Of a DNA stretch of 37,095 bases, positions 9,992 to 20,927 are shown piece after piece. Made by a program: the position numbers and the translations under genes. Positions within the stretch are counted from its first letter, which is position 1. Every line of letters starts with the position of its first letter. The notes below the pieces were generated by a model. That model had not been told where the DNA came from. It searched no databases and saw only the letters and a program-made list of their open reading frames with translations. The DNA comes from Hirudo medicinalis (taxonomy: Eukaryota > Annelida > Clitellata > Hirudinida > Hirudinidae). The stretch lies in assembly GCA_011800805.1 (NCBI GenBank), contig MPNW01000098.1, forward strand, positions 13,201-50,295, in the 5' to 3' direction.

Positions 9992-11144
9992 AAGGGGTGT
10001 TGTTGGAAGATAACTTAATTGAATGTGCAACAGCACTGTTTTTTTTATCAATAAAGGCCCTAATTTGACTAATTCAATTGACTTTTGGTTACTTTTAGTT
10101 GTCGTCATAATCAGCTTGAATCACATTTCTGGTGAATGGCAAGAAATACATACTTCTTATAACTGATTTCAAATTTCCAAGTGGTGAAATTGTTCCTTAA
10201 AGGTTTTCTACTAGTGTTTCGGATGTTTCTTAGGACCAGCCAACCTTGTCAGACATTTTTGAAATATCATCGCACGCACATCCGTGAACGAGTTAGAATC
10301 AATTGCCAATGTGTTGTTTTATGAGCAAGTGCCTCTACAAGTTGTTAACTCTTGATCTAATTTTGGTGTGAAAATTTGCTTCTTTTGGCAAGGGTTCATA
10401 AAGTGCAACATTCTAAAAGAGTGCCTAATGACATTTTTGGCCTCTCATTCTGTGAGCTCCAATTCATTCAGCTTTTGCTATGTGAAACACATCACAAATT
10501 GGATCACTGGATATTTCTGAGTCCTTTTGTATGTGGCTCTAAATCACATTACTTTCTATAATAGTATTTGTATTAAGATCTTTTGAGTGCCATGTGGAAT
10601 GAGTTGGATATGAAGGCACATTTGTCTGGACATTTATGTGGTGCCCTTTCCCAAGGGCACTCCATGAGCTAACCTGCAGTCCTAGTGAGATATCCTTGGC
10701 AATGGTTTTTCCATGAAATATTAAGAAAGTTGAGAGGCAGCCGATATCCTGAGAAAGTGAAATCTTAAGTGCAAGTAGTTGTTTCAAATTTCTTTTGGTT
10801 TATCATGAGTGGGTTGTAAACTGCACGTTCAAGTTTGATTGAAAGATTTTGATTTTAAGAATTATTCTGTGATGGAGTTTGCTTGTAAATAATGAATTTG
10901 TGCTCATAAAGTTAAGTGGTAAACAGTACTAAAGCTGATGTCCTTGACATTCGATACTCTTGGCAATGCCTCAGCAGTTCACCCCCTCTACCCGATTTTT
11001 GTTCTTTGTTCAAATGGTAAACAGTTCGGAAATATGAAATAAAAGTCAACGTAATATCAAATGGCATCATAAAGTAGCATAATATTAGACTCCTTAATAA
11101 GATGGTCAGTTTTAACAAATTGAAATGAATGAAGTTTCTGGGTT
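9992..11144. other. Convergent intergenic region, 3' UTRs of BUD31 and PAK
   Basis: No gene recognised. An AATAAA at 10050-10055 follows the BUD31 stop by about 60 bases. The remainder, less A+T-rich than most intergenic DNA here, probably holds the PAK 3' UTR and unannotated sequence. Confidence 0.5.
10050..10055 (+). terminator. BUD31: Polyadenylation signal of BUD31
   Basis: Canonical AATAAA 59 bases after the TAG stop, preceded by a T-rich run. It predicts a very short 3' UTR. Confidence 0.65.
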
Positions 11145-14100
11145 TTAAGTCTTGTTGATCGCTTCTTTGGCTGCCAGAATATTTTGCTTTAGAGAATGCA
11201 GATCTTCAGCTTTCTTCATGAAAGGATGAGAGAGTAACGTAGCACACGATGTTCTTTTGTCAACATCAACCTCAAGGCATTGATCGAGGAGATCAACTAG
11301 GTCACTAGACAGTTTCGATTGGTCTTTAATTGTTGGCTTTCCATTAGAGGCTATAAGGAACAGAGCCTTAATAGGAGTTTCGTTTAAATATGGCGGCTCT
11401 CCTTCTATCATTTCGATCACCATAATTCCCAGACTCCAGACGTCGATTTTGTAGCTGTATTTTTTCCTGTTGTAGGAAATTACATTTTAAATATTTCCAG
11501 AAGATCAGAATTAAAATGCTTAACAATCCTTACCTCGACACGACTTCTGGGGCCATCCAGTAGGGAGTACCGACCATGGTGTTTCGCTTGTCTTGTTCAG
11601 GTGTGATCTGAGCACAGAAGCCAAAATCCGTTAGCTTCACTTCACCATTCATTCCAAGGAGAACGTTGTCACTTTTGATGTCTCTGTGGATGATGTCTTT
11701 CGAATGAAGATATGCCAAAGCATCAGTGCACTTGAAAGTGATGCCCGCTATTTGTCCTTCGCTAAGAATGGTTTCAGTTACCACGTCAGTTAGAGCTCCG
11801 CCCTCCAAGTACTCCATGATGACCCAAAGTTCATGCCTGCCAAAACATTCGACGAGGTAACTGTCTAGAAAGTTCACTATGTTGTCGTGTCTGTGTTCTC
11901 TCATCACTTCAATCTCTGTGATGATGAGTTCCTTCTTTGGTTGGTTGGCAAGATCCATTTTCTTGATGGCTACAGCACTTCCCGTGACTTTGTCTCTGGC
12001 CTCGCAGACAGTTCCCGAAGCTCTGATTTCAGAAAATCAGTTTTTAAACAAATCATTGATGTACAGCGTTAGTAGTAAATAATTAGTAGTACAGAATAAT
12101 AAAGTGACTAACCCAGAACCAACTTTTTGCTTCTCTTCATACTTTTCCATTGGATTGTTTTTGTTAACAATTTGCCCTATTAATAGATTAAATAAGCATC
12201 TCTTAATATCCACACATCGTACCCTTTATGTTATTTCTCAGAACATCAATATCAGATAATAACAAAGAGCAAATTGTTAGCTCAATAATAATCTCGATAG
12301 CAGTTCTAGCTATTAATATCGATCACGACGACGAACACTTCATAAGGGCATGATTTAATTAAATCAGAATGTTTATAATTTTCCTACTGAAGGCCGCCAT
12401 TATTTCTTCATCCGTCATCTTCAAGTCCTTCTTCCTTTCCCGAGCAACTGCCGTAGTACCCGCAACATTGCCTTTGGCTGGTGGTTTGACTCCAACTGAA
12501 CCATTTTGGGTGGTCTCTTTCTTGGCTGGGGTTTCATCTTTTTTCGAATCCTCTTCCTGTGCTTTTGTGTCATCAAACATAAACTTGTTTTTCTGCTTAA
12601 TGGAAGAGTCGAACGTCTGTAGAGCGTTCAATATGGCTGTCGGGTTTTTCTTTTGATCTTCATCGCTGGAAATAGAAGACCAACATTATCGTCAAAAACA
12701 AGGTTAAAGAATGTTGTGCAAACTAAATTTTTGAGAGATGACAGAGACATACAATACTTGTGAAACATCTAGAACATATATTACAGAAAATAATGCATAT
12801 AACCCTGACGGTTGCTAGAAGGGCCATCGAGAGGGGAGAGTAGGGGTAGTGGCGGATTTAGGGGGACCGGGGAGGGCCATGGCTTCCCCCGTGATTTTTA
12901 AAATACAAGATAAAAAAAATCTATTTTAATTAAAAAAATTTATTTTATTTCAATAATTTACGACTTTGGACGAAAATATTAGTAGCTATGGTAAAGCTAC
13001 TAGAATTGTCGTTGTTGATCCATTGTTGTAGTCTTGTTACTTCTCAAAAACCGTTATTATTAAATAGGTAGTGGTGGGTAAAATGTCAAGTTAAAGATGT
13101 TGGGCAATCTCAAATTTTGTAAATTCTATATATTGGGCAGACAATGACTTATATTCAAATGTTAGAATGATTCTATTCATTTCGGCTACATCCAAAACAG
13201 CTGGAAATGAAAAAAAAGGACGTAGAACGCGAATGAGCGTTTGATGAGACATATGCGCGCGGTCGGTGAGCGTAATTTTCAAAGTGAAGGCGACCGCTAC
13301 AAAGAAAATATAACGCTCAGTTTGCATTATATGGTGTCGATNCCTGATCGGACGGGTGTGGCCCACCCCCCGAGAACGTAAGGAGTTTGGGCCGAAACGT
13401 TCGGTGACGGGGGCACTCCTCTGATGATTCCCTGTCGGTGCGCTCCGTGGTAGGAGTTTCTAAGTACTTGGAAATGAAAAGTTTTTCAACTCTCGAAAGT
13501 TTAAAAACTTATCTTCGGCCTAACGATGCTAGCTAGAATGTACTAACCCTTACTTACATATATCAAGATATTGAAATACAGTGGTCGTCATATTTTTAAG
13601 AGCGCCACATTTTTTCGCATAAGTTTCTTAAATGTGAATTTTATAACCTCAAATATGATTATATAATTTAAATATCATCATGAAATCTTATAATAAAGTT
13701 AAAAACGAATTTATTGCATGTTTTAATAGGAAACGCAAATTGAAATGTCTATTTGTTCGTCATACCTTTAAAAGCGGTTTACGTATTTGCATAATTGATA
13801 TCAATGCCGTTAAAAACTCTCATACCTCAAGAAAGAGGATAGATATCTGGAATGTGCAAAACATATGGATGGTTATGGAGACTTTACGGAAGTCAGTAAT
13901 TATTCTAGACGAAACAAAGTTTAACATCCATGATGATGGGTGCCACTGATACTGGCATAATTTAGAGATGGAGTAAGAGGTTTATTACAGTAGAAAATTC
14001 GGAGAGTTTCCGTGATGGTATGGAGAGGATTTTCGTTCGGTCAGACAGAATTAGCTTTTCTGAGGAAAATTTGAATATAAAAACCATTTCACAATTAAAT

Positions 14101-15187
14101 TTTTAAAGATTAAAAAATAAAACAAGCAAAATGGCTAAAATATCGCCGGCTTATGCAAGCGGTTTAGGGATTGGCCCTAAGGGGTCTAGGTTCCAGAGTG
14201 CAGCCCCGCCAAAGTATTCTAGATCCGCCCCTGGTAGGGGGGGAAGTGTCCGGGGGCCCGGTAATTTTTTGGACCCGCCTGGGTTTTAAATATATTGCAA
14301 TCATGACATTTTTTTTCTTGCTTTTCCATTAACTAGGTTCAACGGCCTCGGGCTCAGAAATTTCTGTCGTCGGCCCTGGTTGTTAGTCCAAGTTAAGTTT
14401 GAGGAGGATTATAAACTATGGCCATCCTATCAGTACTCGGCAACGAAAAAAGCTTTAGATATGCATGAAATAATAAAATTGAATTTCTTGTCAAGATCTC
14501 ATATTTTCCTCTAATTTTTCACATATGATGGTCACTAAAGAGATAACATCAATTATTTAATTTGAAAGTTTAATATAGACGAAGCGGAAATCAGTGGAAA
14601 AGTAATTTATCAATTTTGTTGGAATAAACTGCAAATGCATAGAGAGCACGTAATGTCAAAGACATGGTTTAACATACAGATGTATCGTTTCATTATATAA
14701 ACTCTTATATAAATTCTTGCTATCATCTCTGAGCAAAACGAAATGAATTCTTGAATGGATGGAAAATATTTGACCAAGCCCTTTTGTGAAATGAATCCGA
14801 TGAATTGAATTACAATAATAGTTAGGAGTTAAAAAAAAACCATAAAAACTCTAATTAACTAAATTGATGTTAACGACAGACAACGTGGTACTTGGCCGAT
14901 TTATTGACGCTGTCGACATGAAGCTAACCGAAAATATTTCATCCATATTAATCATCTAATCTAATAATAGGAAAGTAATTGTAAAGCCAAACGTACGTGA
15001 TGTCGGAAGCCTTTAGCCATTCCCCCCAAACCGAGGGCATGCCCACTATGACGCCATCTTTTATTTCAACATGAAGAAGCTTTTTAACGTCTGTCGGGCT
15101 CGATATCTCGACGACTTTATCCTTGGAGATTTTTGATCTGAAAATTTTAGTTTTCGGTCTGGTAATGTTTTTGAGGAAATTGGCCAT
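11145..15187 (-). CDS. PAK: p21-activated serine/threonine kinase (PAK), group-I-like (447 aa, 5 exons)
   Basis: Exons (minus): 15187-14997, 12665-12388, 12176-12113, 12022-11534, 11466-11145; 1344 coding bases in frame. Residues about 28-64 are a CRIB/PBD region ([37 protein letters not shown]). It continues into the autoinhibitory helix [17 protein letters not shown], an acidic/basic linker and [11 protein letters not shown]. The kinase domain has the glycine loop GSGASGTV (176-183), K198, C-helix E214, HRDIKSDN (290-297), DFG (310-312) and an activation loop with T326 before [11 protein letters not shown]. All catalytic residues are intact. The protein is shorter than human PAK1 (545 aa) because it lacks the proline-rich N-terminus. 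The CRIB has lost the usual F, first H and G. A three-residue insert (ECFGRH) precedes ELWVIMEY. Start: a TATAAGAG box lies about 60 bases before ATG 15187, although an upstream acceptor-like tract leaves a 5' exon possible. Confidence 0.92.
12811..14386. mobile_element. Outer hAT-like DNA element, non-autonomous, split by an inner element
   Basis: It is bounded by 8-base target-site duplications that differ at one base: GTTGCTAG at 12811-12818 and GTTGTTAG at 14379-14386. The termini are AAGGGCCATCGAGAG at 12819 and, inverted, CAGGGCCGACGACAG ending at 14378. Eight-base duplications and CAGGG-type ends are hAT hallmarks. Removing the inner element (12847-14233) leaves about 170 bases, the size of a MITE. 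It lies in PAK intron 1. No transposase is visible. Confidence 0.6.
12847..14233. mobile_element. Inner hAT-like element inserted in the outer one
   Basis: The ends are TAGTGGCGGATTTAG (12847) and, inverted, CAGGGGCGGATCTAG (ending 14233), 12 of 15 matching. The same seven bases, GTAGGGG, flank it at 12840-12846 and 14234-14240. The CAGGGGCGGATCTAG terminus is typical of hAT-class elements in animals. The 1.39-kb interior has two short open frames (13091-13366 minus, 13680-13949 plus) that I cannot match to a transposase, and an N at 13342 where the assembly may be wrong. It is probably non-autonomous or decayed. Confidence 0.6.
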
Positions 15188-15737
15188 CTCGATGCGGCTC
15201 AATATTACCGAACTAGAATGCAGAACACGACAAGAAACGTCTCTCTTATAGACAGGAAGAGCACTCGGCTCTTATGTGCGTTTAAGTCGAAAAAGTCGTT
15301 AAATCGTACAGGACAAGGATGTTTCAACGAACTACTACTGCTCTGGGACCAGGAAGTGATGAGCAGCAAAATTAAGATTCTTCATAGTGAGCGCTCGAGT
15401 ACGCAAGCCTCATACAATACGTAGAGGCTTATTGTAACACATAAAAATATAATAGAATTCAATGCTTTGCTGTTGAAACCCCTCAGCAAAATAAAAGGTT
15501 CATTTGATGACGTTTTTGTCATGGTATGGCACTATCACTTGCTCAGCTGTTTCAATATTATACAAGCCATAATGCAAATCTTTTACACTAGCAGCCCCAC
15601 CAAAGTAATAAGTTCTCCCTCCACATGAATTTATCACAACTCAAACGACCAACAACCTTTAATGCCAATAGATACATTTTAGTCTGCTTCTTTGTTGTTC
15701 AATTTTTAGGTAAATATAAAAAAGTTCTTGATGTCAA
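15188..15737. other. Interval between BAG1 stop and PAK start
   Basis: 550 bases between two genes on the same strand. It must hold the BAG1 3' UTR and the PAK promoter or 5' UTR. Next to PAK, on the minus strand, is a pyrimidine-rich tract ending in CATTCTAG about 23 bases before the ATG. It looks like a splice acceptor. Confidence 0.5.
15243..15250 (-). promoter_or_regulatory. TATA-like box before PAK
   Basis: TATAAGAG on the gene strand, about 56-63 bases before the PAK ATG at 15187. If functional, transcription would begin near 15220 and support the short PAK model. Confidence 0.35.
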
Positions 15738-16834
15738 TTAAGTCCTCAACTCTTGCTGTTCCAGACACTCTTGCAACTCATCTGCTTTCTTCAAAGAATC
15801 CTGAATAAAATTTGCCATCATCCAATTAATTTTTCTGAAATGTTAAGGGATTGTTTTTTCTGATAATAATAATTGTAATTACTTGTACCACCATCACTTT
15901 CAAGTTAGAGTAATCGAAATATAGAATAATACAAACATGAAAGATGCCTATTCGTCATACTTTGAACGTCACATTAATGCTAAAGAGTATTGATTAGGAT
16001 CTAAAAAGCTGAAAAGTTAGATACTTGTATCGTTTGAACCAATGTCTTCCTTTTGTTTTGGACTTCACTAGAAGAACCTGACAGTACAAGAGAATCGAGT
16101 GTTTCCAAAAGCCTTGTCAACTGCTCAACATGACTTAAGATCTTCTTCTTCATTTGAAGGAATGCTTCTGAATGCAAGTGGGCCTCCAAATATCCCTGAC
16201 ATTGGTAATAGAGAATGTTGATGGACAAATGACAAATAATCAAAGCAGTTTAGCACTCAAACTAAAGAACGTGTCTTCCTCACAAACATTTTTGATATCT
16301 TTGTATTGTGTATGGGCATCTGCCAGACCTGCTTCAATAAGTTTCAATGATCCCTCAACTTCTTTCATAGATTTTAAGAAACCTTCATCTTTTTCATTAA
16401 ACTGACAAAAGATCAAAATATCAATGCATAACAATTTTTTAATTAATATATGCCTGTGGTACCTTCCTCCCTAAAAGCATTAATTTGCTGTTGTTTGTAA
16501 TGCCGTGGGACGACAGTTTGTCCCCAGGAATGCTCAAGGATTTTCCTTCACCAATTGAATGCAAATAAGGTCAGTAGTCCGAATTTATTAAAATCAGTTT
16601 TGATCTAATAAATGATAGCAACCTTTAAAGATGAGTTTTTGATTTAGGGTAGGCACGCCTGTGACATTCTCAATATTCCTGCTTAGATCTCCTACGGTTA
16701 AATCTTCAGATTCCAAAAAAATTTCATGTTTTTCGTGACCTTTAGATACAAACGATAAATTGCATTAGGCGATAACGAATAACCAATTAACTCAAATTAC
16801 CGTGGCTCAGCTGAATCTTTATGCCGACCGACAT
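15738..16834 (-). CDS. BAG1: BAG1-type co-chaperone: ubiquitin-like plus BAG domain (193 aa, 6 exons)
   Basis: Exons (minus): 16834-16801, 16739-16623, 16545-16463, 16401-16288, 16195-16025, 15800-15738; 582 coding bases in frame. Residues 1-80 form a ubiquitin-like domain (MSVGIKIQLSHG, LTVGDLSRNIENVTGVPTL, QKLIFKGKSL, HGITNNSKLMLLGRK) that closely follows vertebrate BAG1. Residues about 84-180 form the three-helix BAG domain, ending with QMKKKILSHVEQLTRLLETL and KRKTLVQTIQ, which binds the HSP70/HSC70 nucleotide-binding domain and promotes ADP release. The exon 4 donor (AAAAAT|GTTTGT) is chosen because YKDIKN joined to GYLEAHLHSEAF then aligns without gap to BAG1. No N-terminal extension like that of the longer human isoforms is seen. 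The gene is head-to-head with the LDL receptor gene, 293 bases away. Confidence 0.93.
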
Positions 16835-17127
16835 GTTTACATTGGATTTAATTGTAAAGTTAGCTGTTTAGAATGTAGATAATTTGGAACCATGAAATTT
16901 AAAAAGAAAGTGCATTATTTGTTGCTTTGAAATTAAGTAATTTATTTTGTGAAATTGATCGCAAACATATCCACATATTTATAAGTATGTTACTCAGTTA
17001 AATAGGTAATTTTTATTTTATCAGGCAATGTGTATCAAGTTACTGGATAAATATATGCTCGAAACCAAACTTAAGCATCTGGTCTGCCGAGTTTCAGAAA
17101 AAAAATCTTTTATATTTTATAAACAAC
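16835..17127. promoter_or_regulatory. Short divergent promoter, BAG1 / LDL receptor gene
   Basis: Only 293 bases lie between the two start codons, which point away from each other. The sequence is A+T-rich, with TATATTTTATAAA just before the receptor ATG. Both 5' UTRs and both promoters must fit here, so a shared bidirectional promoter is likely. Confidence 0.6.
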
Positions 17128-20100
17128 ATGGCGCATGGCGTTTCGTGCGCTATAATTTTTGTTTTCTTAATAAATACCATTCAAAAGGGCTTGTTTATAG
17201 GTACGTTTAACAAGTTTCAATTACCAGAAAAATCATACTTTCCTTTAGAAGAATGTCATTCACATACGACTTAGTTGAAGTTATTCCAAGGCAGATCAAA
17301 AGTGTCTTGCTTAATTATTGGTTACAGATTTACATCTAGAGCGTGATAATTGCACCGCAACTTGCAAAAGTGGCAGCTGCATCCATGAGGATTGGATTTG
17401 TGACCGTGAAGAAGACTGTAGTGATGGTTCGGATGAAATGGATTGCGGTGAGATGTTTTAACCTATCAGCATGAGCAATCATTTTGTAATTATGCGTTGT
17501 GATATAAATTGTGCTGGAAGCAGCTATAATCATTACGTTAATTAATTTTATTAATTTGTTTAACCCCATTCAAATGAATGAATGAAAGATGTTCAATGAT
17601 TTTTAAAATTGAGTGCAATGATGTTGAAGCACATCATGGAAGTTGAGTTATTAACTGACTCAAAATACTGATCTCTACAGTAATTATAATCGGCTGACTT
17701 GTAATCTTACTTACGATGACAATTTTCTTTTCAAGGAACTTTGAGATGCAGTGCAGGACACATTTTGTGCACAAGAAACAACACGTGCATCCCTGAAGTT
17801 TGGGGCTGTGATGGGGCAAATGACTGTGCTGATGGGGAGGATGAGATGGACTGTAAGTGTGCTGTCCATCATTGGTTTTTGTATTTGCATTTAGTCAGAT
17901 TTTGTGTGTGCCTTCTATATCTGAATAAAGTATTACAGCCATTGGCTGACAATGTTGTTGATAGTGTCATCATTTTCGATAAAATGGCTTTTCCCAGTCT
18001 TTGTACTGATTATCATCTTGTTCACAAATTACCCACCTTTTTCTCTCGAAACTGCCTTTGACATATTAATGTGTTGCATTAACATCGCCGTGGTAGTCGT
18101 GTTAATTATTTTCATTGTTACGGTATAAATGTTTACGGCAACCGTTAGTGCCGATTATTTCATCGCAATCATCTGTTACATCAGCATCGTCGTCCCCATA
18201 ATTTTAGACAGTTTTTTATTTTTATTTCTGATCCAAACAAAAGCAATTCAAAGTTGTGAAGTACAAACTGCACAACACGAGCAATATTGTTACTTGGATT
18301 CACAAGCTGTTCAGAAGGCAGCTTCAACAAATTAAATACTTTTTAATTAATTTGCTTGTCAAATGAACGACTTGCACGGACTGGAGTGATACGAAAATAA
18401 TATTACCATGGTTTTCATATCGCTATTTTATGGGCGTTTCTAATTATTTACAAACCCCGTTATAAATTTTAATGAGAATAATTACAATTAATGTTTAATT
18501 GATGCCATTAATTCTCAATTTATAAACATCATTAGTGACATGATTTCAAAGGACTGTCATTACTGGTTGCTATGCTAATGTAGTTGATTGTCAGAACGAT
18601 GACTATAATATTAGCTGACAAGGTGCCCACAAAGTTTATTTATGCTTATTCCAAGGAAAGGTTGGACATCCTAAAACTTTAAGGGGAAGAAAAATACGAT
18701 ATTATGGAATTCATTAATTTTAGAGGTCATTAAGGATTGACCTTCCTCTCTTTAAAGATAAAAAAACCAAGAAACTGCTGATATAATATTACAATGTATT
18801 AGAAAGGATTTAAATATTGGGCATAAACAGTGATAAATATGCTTCCATCATGTTATGCATAAAAATTATTTTATGTATTTTTTTTGTAGTTATAATATAT
18901 TTATTAATTAAAAAATCAAGTATCGAGCATTCTCGTCGGCAGCACGATTTGAAACGACTGATTCCAGGTGAAGAGAATTTTTGCGAAGGTCAATTCCAAT
19001 GCAAGGACAACAAGAGGTGCATCTCGATGGAGTGGAGATGCGACTTCGAACCCGACTGCGAGGATGGATCGGACGAGGCAGACTGCGGTTGGTTCGATCG
19101 GTCGAGTTGATTGTGAAAGTAAAGTTAATATTCATTTCTGAATAATAGCATGCCAATTAGAATTGGGAACGACGGTGATGTTGACGATGTTGACGACGAC
19201 GATGATGATGAAGGTCACGATTGCATTAACTTTTATAATGACAGAAATTATCATGACACTCAAAATTGTGGCATCGTTAAGTAACAATTAAAAATACTTT
19301 CACTTCACTGATGGGTTTCCCAGTTTTTAGGGGATTTTGGTTAGAATTCAGGCTGAGACCTGTTGTGCATATTAACATTATTGTTAATAATAATGCAAGC
19401 AATAGCTACCAATATGCAATATCTTAATGACTTTTAACATCACATAAATCAGATAATTATATAATAATAATAATAATACATTTATAACATTAAATAATAT
19501 TATTAGATAATAATAATTAAAATAATTATCTTCCATGTAGCCTGTAATTGCTCCCCACAACAAAAAGCCATTTTTAGTTACAAGTCAGACTTTGAGACCA
19601 AGAATTTGGGTTTCAAGAGCCATTAAATCCCACATGGTCTGGTCCTTAAGACCTTTGCCTTCCAACGAGTACATCGGTTGAAACTATGAGAAATTGTTGT
19701 CCTAATTGTGTAGTTGTAATCAATAAGCACTGGGGACCCAGTTTTATATTTTGAATCAATACAATTTTTGAAGAAGACATTTGGCACAATTTCCAGAAGG
19801 GCATGTCTGTCCAGAGTTGCAGTGCCTGAACGGTCGATGCATTCTGGAATCGTGGAGATGCGACGGAGATAGGGACTGCCACGATGGTTCGGACGAAACA
19901 AATTGCACCTACAATCCCGACAAGGACGACTGCGAAGCCGACAGTTTCAAGTGCTCCAAGTCGGGAGAATGCATCCACAAGGCATGGAAGTGTGACGGAG
20001 AGTTTGACTGTCTGGATCACAGTGACGAAGATGATCCCTCTTGTTAGTCGTCCTTGTAGAGATTTTAATATTGAATTAATTATTCATTGATTGATGCTCC

Positions 20101-20768
20101 AATGTTTAAGTTTGACTGGAATGGATTTACATGTTTGACATAATCTTTTTCATTCGAGCCTGCATTTTGTCAAATGATTTCTTTAAAAGTGCTTCTTGCT
20201 GAAGATTGTTTGCCAAATGACCGAGTGACTTTTGGTATCTAATGCCATCCCTAACCCTTCCTCTGCCCCTAGCCCTGCCCTACCCTTAATTCTAACCCTG
20301 CCTCATGACCCCGGAAATCTATGTAGAAATGACAAAAGTTGCTGCCCATGAGTTGGCTTTTGCCCGTCACTTCTCCGACCACCCTTGCCAAACATACGAA
20401 TCGGTACGTCTTTTGTAACGTCCTTCTTTAGCTGAGATCAGTTTTAATGATCTTCTAATCATACATTACATTAGATGTGATCTTTCTTATGATTTACCTT
20501 GTAAAATGATAATTACTCTTAAATGTATTGATCGTGTAATTCTTGTGCGGTGGAATAGAAAACCAAGTTGACATTGGGCATTGTTGGGCGACAGTCTTTG
20601 GAGGCACAACAATGAACACTCATGCAGTTCTAATAAACTAATCTGGGGGCTGAATTTGTCACAATGATATTAGTGTTATTATTATTATTGTTGTTGTTGT
20701 TATTATTATTTTTATTGTCATTATTATTATTGTTGTCATTATTATTATTATTGTCATTATTATTATTG

Positions 20769-20833
<65 letters not shown>

Positions 20834-20868
20834 GTTNATTATTATTATTATTGTCATTATTATTATTG

Positions 20869-20927
<59 letters not shown>

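Noticed and set aside
13091..13366. Minus-strand frame inside the inner hAT-like element as a transposase
   Set aside because: I could not recognise any transposase motif, and it spans an N; left as uncharacterised interior.
17028..17210. 60-codon frame overlapping the receptor's first exon
   Set aside because: Its phase at the donor (2) would give a stop in the next exon. The overlapping frame from ATG 17128 encodes a signal peptide and splices in phase 1.
19623..20020. Two minus-strand frames opposite LA repeats 4-5
   Set aside because: Antisense shadows of a conserved exon, with no domain of their own.
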